Assembly: GCA_025642075.2 (NCBI GenBank)
Contig: JAODUO010000484.1
Coordinates: 135,001-199,000, forward strand
DNA length: 64,000 nucleotides
DNA from: Ridgeia piscesae
Taxonomy: Eukaryota > Annelida > Polychaeta > Sabellida > Siboglinidae
Direction of reading: 5' to 3'
Below are positions 25,301 to 39,152 of the stretch, in pieces. The first letter of the stretch is position 1, and every line of letters starts with the position of its first letter. Below the pieces are notes generated by a model. The model saw only the letters and a program-made list of their open reading frames with translations, did not search any database and was not told the DNA's origin. A program made the position numbers and the translations under genes.

Positions 25301-28300
25301 GGTTTCGATAAGCACTTATATCTGACAAGTTGTCTAAATGCACATAATCATAACACATGTATACGTTTGGCCCAAACAGGTTGTACTGCGCGAAAACTGG
25401 CACTGTTCATTATTAGTCAAGATCACCAAACACAAGTACTTGCCGCTATTGTCATGGCAACCACCATAATAATCGATTAAAATTCATGATTTCCGTGATC
25501 ATTGTCACCGGCAAAATGTTCCACTGCTTCTGCTTGTAATAATCCTTCAGACAATATAACTGAAATACGCTATTTCGGGACAGTTCGATTATTACGACCA
25601 AAACAAAACTAAGTCCTATATGTTAACATGGAGTAAATGGACCTTCTGCCCCCAGCCTCGTTTTCGCACGCGAGACTTGCACACCCTATTGAATAGTGTG
25701 AAAGTTGCCTCAGATTTTATATTAGCAGACTGAGACCACGACTAAAAGATTTCATTTAATGTCGAGTTTTCTCTTGTTATTGTTACAATCTGAAAAATTA
25801 ACATTTAAAAAAAACATGCAACATAAGAGCTTCAGAAAGTCTTCATGATGTCACTCCTTTCTAAACTTGGTCTTCTAAAGTGATGGGCAAATCGGTAGCA
25901 GCATATTTTCTTTACAATATTCGGGCCAGTAACTTTTTTGGGGAGCCAGTAACTTTTCAAATTTACTGGCCCCCCGGGCCAGTGGATACAAAAGCTTAAT
26001 GCCAAGGCCTGACCTCCAAGTTAGACTCATGGGGTTATTACTGGTGAAAAGAGTCATACTTCCCGAGGCGGTCAGTCCAATGTGAGGGTTGGTCAAGTAC
26101 CCCGTTGTGAGGTGGTCACCAGGAAAGACGTAGTGGTTACTGCGGCGCAGCAGAGGTCGGTTGAGGGGCAGCATAAACTGCTCGTGAATCTCTCTGCGCT
26201 CCAACTCTAAACACAAACTACATATTTAGTTCAGTAGCATATATTGTCATTCTCATCAATTCATAAACCAGGTCGCATACTGTAATACAAAGTGTACTTT
26301 TCAGTTCCTGGTATATTTTCATTAATTGTTTCGTCTGTGCATGTGGTGTAATTACTAGAATTTGATGGTCTTAGTTGTTATGTTGTCTTGCTGAAGTTGC
26401 TGGCATGAAGTAGTGTGAATTTTTCCAGAACCAATCGCTATACAAGTGTATCACTGAATGTCATTGTGTTTACCAAAAACATTCCAAGTTTGAAGAAAAT
26501 AATTCTATGCTTCAAAAACATTAACATTACAGGTTCAGCATTAGCTAAACGAAGAAGAATAAGTAAGGTCAACAAAATGTCACCAGAAAGATTATGACAA
26601 GTGCTGGGAGTGGATAATCTTCATAATATGAAGATTTCTAGAAACCAGTGATATGGGTAAACAAAATACTTGGCTATAGAAACAATGACTTGTCTTACCC
26701 AAGTAATCGTCATCCACGCTCTCTGGGTATACGACTGTGATAAGGTGTTTGAAACAACGGAAGTGGTAGGGATGGGGTGTATGCACTGATGACACCTGTA
26801 AATAAACACGAGCTCTGTATTGAAATGTGGCAGTTGATGTCACATCAACAGCATATTATGTAAACACGTTTGAAAAGTATTGTTGACTCAACAATGTAAA
26901 AAACTTTGAACAGAATACATGTTGGCTTTCCCATATTTAGGCATTACACCATTAGTGATAATTAAGTAGGCACAGAAACTGTTACATCTTGCAACAAGAC
27001 ACTGCTAACATATTTATTTTCAGTAATAAACCTACCCTGTAACATGATACTTCTATTCAAATGTAATAGTCCAGTTTCTTGGTTCACTGTTAATTAGTAA
27101 ATGATTTACTCTCATTTACTAATGATCCTTCTAGTATTAATGTTTCATAAATATTGGCGAAGACACCCTGAAGTTCTTTGACCTATACAGTGAGTTGGTA
27201 ATTATTAATGAAATGTGTTTTGCTTAATACATGCTGGCAGGCCACTGTCTAGCTTAACAGGGATCTACTGGGTTATTGATACAGCCCCTGCCATCACTGC
27301 CAGAGAGCAATTAGTCAAGGTGCCCCATCAAAAAGAGAAGGCGGGGAATATCCATCTTCACTGGTGCTGTGCTGGCCTCTAGTGGGATAATACACACATA
27401 ACTGCAGGGTGTCGTGTCCTGGGAGCAGCTAAAAGTTCAGGCAGAAACAGGCAAAAGTTTAACATTTTGCTTTTCTTGCAGGTCTTGAGATGCCCTTATA
27501 AAAGACTAGTCAACTATAAATTTCTTCTGCGCAATGAAGATGCTCTCAGATATGTCTATGAAAAATGAGAGGAAAAGCTACATACCAGTTTTTGAAAAAG
27601 AAATGTAACACTTCTGGGGCATAGTGACAGTACCCTAAGAAACGTCTACGCAAAATTTGAAAAACAATCGGCGACAGTTTCTGAGATCTGAGAGCTTACA
27701 GCGTACAGTGCATGCAGAGTGATGTCATAAGTCCATTGGACTTCGGGCCAAAGCACTAACAATTGGCCAAAGGCCCTGAAGTTCTTTATATTATATTGTT
27801 TGTAATTATGAATGAAATAAATTTTAGTGAATCATAGTAACTGCCTAGTTTCTTCACCAGAATCATCTAATTCATATATTCTCTGGTAACTTAGATGAGA
27901 TGACCAGAAATACAGCCACATTGTGTGAATACAGCAACAGGACTGCTCATAAGTATTTTCAGTCAGGAAGGAGTTAGCTAATTCCATTCCAGTTAGCTGG
28001 TAATTAGAATGCTATTGATTCAATTTGTATTAGACATTTTAAATCTTTGAGATCTTTTCTGCTATATAATTTGAAATAATTGTAGCCATACATAAACGAA
28101 TATCGCTTGAACATTTTCCTCTTGCAGTTCCCTCATCTCACCAAGCTCACGAGGACGAGCTTAGAGTCATATTCCCGCGTATCCCATGCTTAGGCCGAGC
28201 TGCTACGACCAAGGGGCATGTAGCGATGAAGCTCTGCTGGTGTGACAAGAACTGACACCGGTATCCTGTCCTAACTGCACATGCCTGCAAGATCTTACAA

Positions 28301-29658
28301 GTGCAGACCACCAGCACCAAGTCCAAGTATGAATTCAGTGATGCTGGGGACATTGTCACCAATAACAGAAGCTGCATGCTTCCATAAAATGTAGACCGGC
28401 TTCAGTTCATCCACAGAAAAAACGCACTTCTGTAGCGATCCTATCATAATTATGTTTTGGATCCTTGAAATATGACTTTTGATTGTATCTAAGAGTCATT
28501 TAATTTTATTGGACTGATCATGTGGGTCAATTTAACCATTCTATGCCATTGACTTCTGTATCCTGCTGTCTTCTGATAATGTTGCAACTATTTAAAATAA
28601 ACAGTTTGATTCATCTTGTCAACTGTATTTTTCAGTGTGATGCAGCCGGGGAACAAACAACTTGTGCATTATCTAAATTCTACATTTGTAGCTGACACCT
28701 CACACAATCTGCGACTGTTGTATCCTACTCATTCCGCATATCAATGAGTGGTTTTCTAGATTTTATGGATATTTAGGGTGTTTACGACTGAAAGTAATTT
28801 CGTCTGGGAGAGTTTGCTGATCAGAAGAGCCAGATACGCTACATGCCAGATGTTATGAATCACACGAGGGCAAAGCAGAAGAGCAGGCTGTTCTGCTTTT
28901 CAATAACACTATCAGTTCCAGAGTGGTCGACTGGTTGTATTGGTTTTGTTTGTGTTATTGCTTGCTTCAACCCTAGCTAGAAAAACACATTCAATATTCT
29001 AATCGAATCGGAAGTCACTGAACTTGATTCAATTCACATTTGAAATAGCGACAATTCACTAATTAATTCAAGTGAAATTCCATATTCGTCCTACCTTTAC
29101 AAGTACAACAGAGTGTATTTCACTCTATAGTTATCCATAATCGTTTTCAGAAATATTCAGTTTGTTACCTACAGTTATAATATATGTTTAACAAATAGAC
29201 ACAGGGCTCGACATTGGCACTGGCCTGATGGCCCAATGCGTGTTTTAAAGCTGTTGGGCCAGTTCGGTTTTTAAATTCTACTGACCCGGATGAGAGTGTT
29301 ACACTAACTTTGGCAATCACCCAGCTAGTCCAGGCAGAAACAGGCAAATTGTGAACATTTAACTTTTGGGGAAGCCCTGAAGGTGCCCTTGGAACGACTT
29401 AATCAAATACAGATTTCTTGCGCATTGCGTCAGTACCATAAGAAAAAAGCAAAATTAAAGACAATGTTGCTGAATTGTTTCTGAGATATGGGAGTTAACG
29501 GTGCATGGTGGACGGAAGACACACATTTATGCACTAAGCCCACTGGACCTTCGGCTCAAAGGTCTATAAACCATCATAGTGCAAACAGATAACACAATGT
29601 CTGTGCCTTCAATGTAGCATCTAATAAAATACTATTAAGGGTATAAATCTTGTATGTA

Positions 29659-29729
<71 letters not shown>

Positions 29730-32700
29730 TGTTTAAGAATGATCAAAACCACAAGATTATTACAATACAATTTCCCTACAAGCTTATCTTTTTAGACCAA
29801 CACGGTATACAAAATTTAGCTCAATTGACATTTGTGATGCAGACAAGACAAGACGTCACCTGAATGTTTGAGACGAGACACTTCAGCATGCTCCGCAACT
29901 GTCGGTCAATGCCTTCTGCCAGCAGATTGGTTAGTTGTTGTAGTGGCTCACTACCACGCACATATACAATGACATCTAGTGGCAACTGCAGCTGTGAATA
30001 CTTGAACGCTCCTGTCAAATCAAGTGACACTACTTGAAGCACAACATACTTGTACTACTAACAGGAAAAATAATGTTAGAAGTCTGTCACACGTGGACAG
30101 TGAATGTAGTGATTAGGAGCACAAATGTCTATCGGATGTGGACAGTGAATGTAGTGATTAGGAGCACAGATGTCTATCAGATGTGGACAGTGAATGTAGT
30201 GATTAGGAGCACAGATGTCTGTCAGATGTGGACAGTGAATGTAGTGAGTGATTAGGAGCACAGATGTCTGTCAGATGTGGACAGTGAATGTAGTGATTAG
30301 GAGCACAGATGTCTGTCAGATGTGGACAGTGAATGTAGTGATTAGGAGCACAGATGTCTGTCAGATGTGGACAGTGAATGTAGTGATTAGGAGCACAGAT
30401 GTCTGTCAGATGTGGACAGTGAATGTAGTGATTAGGAGCACAGATGTCTGTCAGATGTGGACAGTGAATGTAGTGATTAGGAGCACAGATGTCTGTCAGA
30501 TGTGGACAGTGAATGTAGTGATTCGGAGCACAGATGTCTGTCAGATGTGGACAGTGAATGTAGTGATTCGGAGCACAGATGTCTGTCAGATGTGGACAGT
30601 GAATGTAGTGATTAGGAGCACAGATGTCTGTCAGATGTGGACAGTGAATGTAGTGATTCGGAGCACAGATGTCTGTCAGATGTGGACAGTGAATGTAGTG
30701 ATTAGGAGCACAGATGTCTATCAGATATGGACAGTGAATGTAGTGATTAGGAGCACAGATGTCTGTCAGATATGGACAGTGAATGTAGTGATTCGGAGCA
30801 CAGATGTCTGTCAGATGTGGACAGTGAATGTAGTGATTAGGAGCACAGATGTCTGTCAGATGTGGACAGTGAATGTAGTGATTCAGAGCACAGATGTCTG
30901 TCAGATGTGGACAGTGAATGTAGTGATTCGGAGCACAGATGTCTGTCAGATGTGGACAGTGAATGTAGTGATTCGGAGCACAGATGTCTGTCAGATGTGG
31001 ACAGTGAATGTAGTGATTCGGAGCACAGATGTCTGTCAGATGTGGACAGTGAATGTAGTGATTCGGAGCACAGATGTCTATCAGATATGGACAGTGAATG
31101 TAGTGATTCGGAGCACAGATGTCTGTCAGATGTGGACAGTGAATGTAGTGATTAGGAGCACATATGTCTGTCAGATGTGGACAGTGAATGTAGTGATTAG
31201 GAGCACAGATGTCTGTCAGATGTGGACAGTGAATGTAGTGATTAGGAGCACAAATGTCTACCAGATGTGGACAGTGAATGTAGTGATTAGGAGCACAGAT
31301 GTCTGTCAGATGTGGACATTGAATGTAGTGATTAGGAGCACAGATGTCTGTCAGATGTGGACAGTGAATGTAGTGATTAGGAGCACAAATGTCTATCAGA
31401 TGTGGAGAGTGAATGTAGTGATTAGGAGCACAAATGTCTATCAGGTGTGGAGAGTGAATGTAGTGATTAGGAGCACAGATGTCTCTCAGATGTGGACAGT
31501 GAATGTAGTGATTAGGAGCACAGATGTCTGTCAGATGTGGACAGTGAATGTAGTGATTAGGAGCACAGATGTCTGTCAGATGTGGACAGTGAATGTAGTG
31601 ATTCGGAGCACAGATGTCTGTCAGATGTGGACAGTGAATGTAGTGATTAGGAGCACAGATGTCTGTCAGATATGGACAGTGAATGTAGTGATTCGGAGCA
31701 CAGATGTCTGTCAGATGTGGACAGTGAATGTAGTGATTAGGAGCACAGATGTCTGTCAGATGTGGACAGTGAATGTAGTGATTCAGAGCACAGATGTCTG
31801 TCAGATGTGGACAGTGAATGTAGTGATTCAGAGCACAGATGTCTGTCAGATGTGGACAGTGAATGTAGTGATTCGGAGCACAGATGTCTGTCAGATGTGG
31901 ACAGTGAATGTAGTGATTCGGAGCACAGATGTCTGTCAGATGTGGTCAGTGAATGTAGTGATTCGGAGCACAGATGTCTATCATATATGGACAGTGAATG
32001 TAGTGATTCGGAGCACAGATGTCTGTCAGATGTGGACAGTGAATGTAGTGATTAGGAGCACATATGTCTGTCAGATGTGGACAGTGAATGTAGTGATTAG
32101 AAGCACAGATGTCTGTCAGATGTGGACAGTGAATGTAGTGATTAGGAGCACAGATGTCTGTCAGATGTGGACAGTGAATGTAGTGATTAGAAGCACAGAT
32201 GTCTGTCACATGTGGACAGTGAATGTAGTGATTAGAAGCACAGATGTATGTCAGATGTGGACAGTGAATGTAGTGATTAGAAGCACAGATGTGTGTCAGA
32301 TGTGGACAGTGAATGTAGTGATTAGGAGCACAGATGTCTGTCAGATGTGGACAGTGAATGTAGTGATTAGGAGCACAGATGTCTATCAGATGTGGACAGT
32401 GAATGTAGTGATTAGGAGCACAGATGTCTGTCAGATGTGGAGAGTGAATGTAGTGATTAGGAGCACATATGTCTGTCAGAAGTGGACAGTGAATGTAGTG
32501 ATTAGGAGCACAGATGTCTGTCAGATGTGGACAGTGAATGTAGTGATTAGGAGCACAGATGTCTGTCAGATGTGGACAGTGAATGTAGTGATTAGGAGCA
32601 CAGATGTCTGTCAGATATGGACAGTGAATGTAGTGATTAGGAGCACAGATGTCTATCAGATATGGACAGTGAATGTAGTGATTAGGAGCACAGATGTGTC

Positions 32701-35700
32701 AGATGTGGAGAGTGAATGTAGTGATTAGGAGCACAGATGTCTGTCATATGTGGAGAGTGAATGTAGTGATTAGGAGCACAGATGTCTGTCAGATGTGGAC
32801 AGTGAATGTAGTGATTAGGAGCACAAATGTCTACCAGATGTGGACAGTGAATGTAGTGATTAGGAGCACAGATGTCTGTCAGATGTGGACATTGAATGTA
32901 GTGATTAGGAGCACAGATGTCTGTCAGATGTGGACAGTGAATGTAGTGATTAGGAGCACAAATGTCTATCAGATGTGGAGAGTGAATGTAGTGATTAGGA
33001 GCACAAATGTCTATCAGGTGTGGAGAGTGAATGTAGTGATTAGGAGCACAGATGTCTCTCAGATGTGGACAGTGAATGTAGTGATTAGGAGCACAGATGT
33101 CTGTCAGATGTGGACAGTGAATGTAGTGATTAGGAGCACAAATGTCTATCAGATGTGGAGGGTGAATGTAGTGATTAGGAGCACAAATGTCTATCAGATG
33201 TGGACAGTGAATGTAGTGATTCGGAGCACAGATGTCTGTCAGATGTGGACAGTGAATGTAGTGTTTAGGAGCACAGATGTCTGTCAGATGTGGACAGTGA
33301 ATGTAGTGATTAGGAGCACAGATGTCTGTCAGATGTGGACAGTGAATGTAGTGATTGGGAGCACAGATGTCTATCAGATGTGGACAGTGAATGTAGTGAT
33401 TAGGAGCACAGATGTCTGTCAGATGTGGATAGTGAATGTAGTGATTGGGAGCACAAATGTCAGTTTAGGAGTAAATTGCTATACAGTACAACTTTAATGT
33501 ATACCAGGTAGTATTTATTTTGATACATGATCAAGTATTGATTGACTTTATTCAATATAAAATGTAAACATCATACAAATATACATAGAAATACAAAGTA
33601 CATTAAATATAAGGATGACTCAAAAAGTGCAAGTACTTATCTCAATTGTGGTCCATGAAAGTTTGTAGTACCAATAACAAGGGAAACAAACTGCAGAAAT
33701 TGCAAATATAGTTAGCCAGGAGTACAAACCGAAATAAAATGAAATAACAACAGGAATCTGTTTCTGTAGTTTGCATTGTTTTTTATTTAGTTTCTCTTAC
33801 TTACTTAACCCTCTTCATCCCCATTGGTATATAGGGTGGAAACATGTGCCCTCCACTTCAGTCTGTCTGCATTGACAGCCCATCTAGGGCAGAAACATGT
33901 ACCCTCCACTTCAGCCTGTCTGCATTGACAGCCTGTCTAGGGTGGAAACATGTGCCCCACTTTAGCCTGTCTGCATTGACAGCCTGCATAGAGTGGAAAC
34001 ATGCCCTCCACTTCAGCCTGTCTGCATTGGCAGCCCTTCTAGGGTGGAAACATGTGCCCCACTTTAGCCTGTCTGCATTGACAGCCCTTATAGGGTGGAA
34101 ACATGTGCCCTCCACTTCAGCCTGTCTGCATTGACAGCCCTTCTAGGGTGGAAACATGTGCCCTCCACTTCAGCCTGTCTGCATCGACACCCTTCCAGGG
34201 TGGAAACATGTGCCCTCCACTTCAGCCTGTCTGCATTGACAGCCCTTCTAGGGTGGAAACATGTGCCCCACTTTAGCCTGTCTGCATTGACAGCCCTTAT
34301 AGGGTGGAAACATGTGCCCTCCACTTCAGCCTGTCTGCATTGACAGCCCTTCTAGGGTGGAAACATGTGCCCCACTTTAGCCTGTCTGCATTGACAGCCC
34401 TTATAGGGTGGAAACATGTGCCCTCCACTTCAGCCTGTCTGCATCGACACCCTTCCAGGGTGGAAACATGTGCCCTCCACTTCAGCCTGTCTGCATTGAC
34501 AGCCCTTCCAGGGTGGAAACATGTGCCCTCCACTTCAGCCTGTCTGCATTGACAGCCCTTCTAGGGTGGAAACATGTGCCCTCCACAGCCTCCACTTCAG
34601 CCTGTCTGCATTGACAGCCGGTCTAGGGCGGAAACATGTGCCCTCCACTTCAGCCTGTTGGCATTGACAGCCCGTCTAGGGCAGAAACATGTGCCTTCCA
34701 CTTCAGCTTGTCTGCATTGACAGCCTGTCTAGGGCGGAAACATGTGCCCCACTTCAGTCTGTCTGCATTGACAGCCTGTTTACGGCGGAAACATGTGCCC
34801 TCCACTTCAGCCTGTATGCACTGATAGCCTGTCTAGGGCGGAAACATGTGCCCTCCACTTCAGCCTGTCTGCATTGACAGCCTGTCTAGGGCGGAAACAT
34901 GTACCCCCACTTCAGCCTGTCTGCATTGACAGCCTGTCTAGTTCAGATGCAGCCGCTTGAGTTCTTCTAAAGTCTTCCTTCTCATTTTGTGGGTCGAGTA
35001 TGCTTTCTTGTTCCTATGGGTGCCCATTGAAGAGTTGTTTTGCAGATCATACGCTATAATGCTTCCTTGATAGGTGAAGGTGTCTGTGTTTTGCAGGTCT
35101 TCATCATCGAGATAGTTCAGTATCAGATATCTTAGGTTTATTCTAATAACATTGGATTTATTTTGATATTTAGTCCTAGTTTTTGGCTGATGAATGTATT
35201 TGTCTATCAAAACAAGAATTTTGTTCGATAGTTGTTACATGTACTTACATTGTCAGTATAATATTCTTATAAAGTACAGTTCCCATTAGAAGCCCATTAC
35301 ACAACAGAAGCACACAGCCTTTTTCCACCAGGGAAGCATGCTTGACATTTTGTTTTCAAGAATTAATGCACGCTAAAAGTCACAGACAGTAATATGTTGC
35401 TGTCTCTAGCGTACTGTACAGATACTGGTTAAGTCATTCATAGTGCATGTCTAGCTACAAGGTGTACCACTCTTGTGTTAATTCTAATTAATAATTATTT
35501 CTGCAAAAGACTAATATCCAAATATTATGACTGTAACTATTTAATTCAATTAATTATTATAATAAACTTAATGATAACAACATCTAAGCAATTGCAACAA
35601 AAAAACATGGTCAAAAGAACTGTGTTTTAAAAATTCCTAATTAGACTTAACCTTAACACCAAGTATTCTTGCTAATACTGGTGATAGGATCTTATATGAA

Positions 35701-37474
35701 TGTTCGGAAAGCTTTTACAAAATACTTATTGTGATGTTATTACCCATACATATAAGTTGACACAGTTTAAATCATCAATCATTTATAACATAAAAACTCA
35801 AATTATGGTATGTCTTCAACAAATGCTTCTACAAAAAGTTGATTGTACTTTTCAATTTCACAGGGGAAACTACTTACATAAAATAACAGTTAAAATTAAC
35901 TTTATAATGTATAATTCAATTTTTAAATGTGATACAGTGTATACCACAAAAAGCAGACAACATTGCTTTTTAGTGGTACTAATTATGTTGGAAAATTTGA
36001 TGTTTAGTAATACTAACTACATGTGGACCAACACATATTATATATATATTTCCCAATAAATAAAAATATCTGTTGACTTTTAAGTAATAGTGGACTAGCC
36101 AACATGTGATTTAAAACTTTCATTGGCTTTTTTATAGCATGAAACTATGGTAGCTAGATCACAGTTTAACTTAGCTCCTCATTGACTTCACATCTGTTAC
36201 ATAAGATAATCCGCCTTCTGTATAACATTCACTTCGTCTTCATGACCATATTCAGATAGCCATGTTTCAAATATTTGCCATTTGATGAGCTTCATGTGCT
36301 AGTTGGTGTCCCTCACACCACGGCAGTAGGTTTGCCGTCCAGCATTGTCTCAATGGTGTTTGCTGCATACACACCCGATTCTGTCCACAAGTCATACGGT
36401 CCTGTGCAGTCCATGTGTTCACCAGTTGCTTTCAGGAAGTTGAAGCAAACACGCAGTTCTTCCAGGAGAAAGATGACATCCTCACATTGGGATTCGCCCA
36501 GATATCAACGGTATCAAAAGATCACGGTATCGGAGATATCAACGGTATCAAAAGATGAACGGTATCGAAGATATCAACGGTATCAAAAGATCAATGGTAT
36601 CGGAGATATCAACGGTATCAAAAGATGAATGGTATCGAAGATATCAACGGTATCAAAAGATCAATGGTATCGAAGATATCAACGGTATCAAAAGATGAAC
36701 GGTATCGAAGTTCTATATATATCAAAAATATTGTGATACCACAAAGGATCACTATCAAACTTTTGAAAGTATCGCAACACTTCAATATATTGAGTACCAA
36801 ACCAGCACTAGTATGAAACAGGAAGGCTACATTATCTGGGCAGTTGACATCCTCGAGATAGGAGAACTTTGTCCATTGTATCCCTCATAACATAACGCCT
36901 TACTCCTAAACATAACGCCTGCTGTACTTTTAGTGACATGTGTGCTCCTATTGGTAGATCTGCAAACTTTGCCCTCAATACATCGTTCGCAGTTGTACAA
37001 AAGACCACAAACAACATAACTGCAGAAATATGCAAAAGTTCATTTAGGAATTTTTACCGGGAAACCACGTATGTGGTAGAATACAAGGTGTAATCTTTCA
37101 AATGGTACCAAGATTTTGGAGATCAGATTAGCAGTGAGTTTGCTAGAGACCATTAAAGCAACATATTTTAGGCGTATTTTGTGCTGATAATTTTTTCGTT
37201 TGCTTATCTATTCTTGATATACTTAATGTTTACAAAGTTACAAGGCTACTGAGCTACAACTGTCCACTTACTGTGTTCATGGTTGATGACTGGAACGCAG
37301 CCAGCAAGGGAGCCGATGGAGTGACTCCCCGCTACTAGGGTTAATAGACTGATGTCAACCACTTCCTGTAAGACACAGATACATACAACTCATCATGTTC
37401 TCCAGGCAGCACGTGACAGACATACATACAGTATCATCACATACATACAGGGCTGTATATGCCATATCTATATG

Positions 37475-37524
<50 letters not shown>

Positions 37525-37527
37525 TAT

Positions 37528-37600
<73 letters not shown>

Positions 37601-37618
37601 ATATATATATATATACTG

Positions 37619-37666
<48 letters not shown>

Positions 37667-38907
37667 CTACAGTGTAAAATTGTAGTTGGCATTGACACGT
37701 GCAACCAGCAGAGCACTAAAGAAGTGTTTGTAGTTGGAAAAAGTCCAACCCATTCCCCTCCCTTCTTTAGATCCAGCCTAACAGAACCGTCTCACATGTA
37801 CAACGGTAGAGATTACTAAATAACCTTAGCTAATATGTTGATCATTGCAATCATGTGCGTGTTCATTTAACCATGTGTTACATGTTTCTAAACTTGCTTT
37901 AGCCATGCAGTCACCTGGCAAGGTTGTTTCCGCCTTCTCTTGTCCGAGTAGTCTGAGATGTTCTTTCTGGTACTGAAGAACTGCCTGCAGGTGGCACTGG
38001 TATCAATGGGCTGTGCAGAGTGTGCAGAGTGTGCAGAGTGGTGGAGAGAGAGGATGAGTTGGTGGTTGGGCACATAGAAGGCCATTTGTCCTGCTTCCAA
38101 TCTCTCCTGGCTCACTTCCACAGCTGACTGCATATTCACCAACAACTTCTCTGTAGCAAAATGTAAATGGATCAAAATATGACAGCAGTGTAAACAACAT
38201 TGATTTTTGTATGCACTTAATATACATATGTTAGAATTATGTACTGTATATCTTTCCACATGTTATAATTTGATTTTGTTGTGTTTGTAATTTGTACAGT
38301 GCCATTTAAAAAGTTTTATTGATTATAAATCGCTATAATTTAATTTCACTTTTTAATTCATACAACTTATTTTACACCTACCATATTCTTGTTTTTATGC
38401 AGAAATGTCTATTAATGAAGTAAATCTGGAATTTTTTTAAACTTTACACTCATTAAATAGGAGCGATTCAAACCAAATGCACCTTGGGAATAATGGTGAT
38501 GACCAGCGCCAAAGATTGAAAAAAATTATTTTAAATACACTGTGGCTCCATGCACATCAAATCAACGTAACATATTATCTAAATGGTATGTTGTTATGTT
38601 TGGGAAATGGCTGTTCAAACGTTTCAGTCCCCTTTAATTACATGAACTATATTACGTTGAAAGTTAAGCATGTGATGCTAATGACTAGGTACATGTCTCA
38701 ATGTTTACCCTGCTTGAATCCCAAGTGTATACACTGTATATACTACACAAAAACACATCATTCAATGACAAACAGGCGAAATGTTTCTACTTCTTTGATG
38801 AATATTTTAGGAGTTCAAGAAACCTTGTGTGTATCAGAAGATTACATGTATATCATGTATATACATGTATATACATGTATATAATATATAATATATATAT
38901 ATATATC

Positions 38908-38977
<70 letters not shown>

Positions 38978-39048
38978 CAATAACAGTGAGTATATTTTAT
39001 ATAAATCTTCTGATACACACAAGGTTTCTTGAACTCCTAAAATATATC

Positions 39049-39080
<32 letters not shown>

Positions 39081-39099
39081 ATGTATATATATATACATG

Positions 39100-39152
<53 letters not shown>

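Larger units (their letters stand above)
26796..29859. other. UFSP2 intron
   Basis: Holds two copies of the dispersed family (27420-28020, 29330-29570), the hAT remnant (28256-28435) and the AT tract (29667-29727). The rest (28440-29200) shows nothing I can name. Confidence 0.6.
35211..37271. other. UFSP2 intron
   Basis: 35211-36190 is plain AT-rich sequence. The coding-like fragment (36190-36500) and the 35-bp array follow, then about 500 bp without recognisable content up to the donor of exon 37272-37365. Confidence 0.55.

Noticed and set aside
26016..26043. Alternative donors (GTAATA, GTCAGG) for exon 26060-26206
   Set aside because: GTAATA would add seven residues not found in the family and GTCAGG breaks the phase.
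30248..33497. 826- and 267-codon ORFs on the plus strand
   Set aside because: Shadow of the 45-bp minisatellite. The peptide repeats are low in information and frameshift wherever a unit loses bases.
36832..37035. 67-codon minus-strand ORF between two UFSP2 exons
   Set aside because: No splice sites in the needed phase and no resemblance to UFSP2 at this position.
37395..39150. Tyr/Ile-repeat ORFs
   Set aside because: Products of AT dinucleotide tracts.
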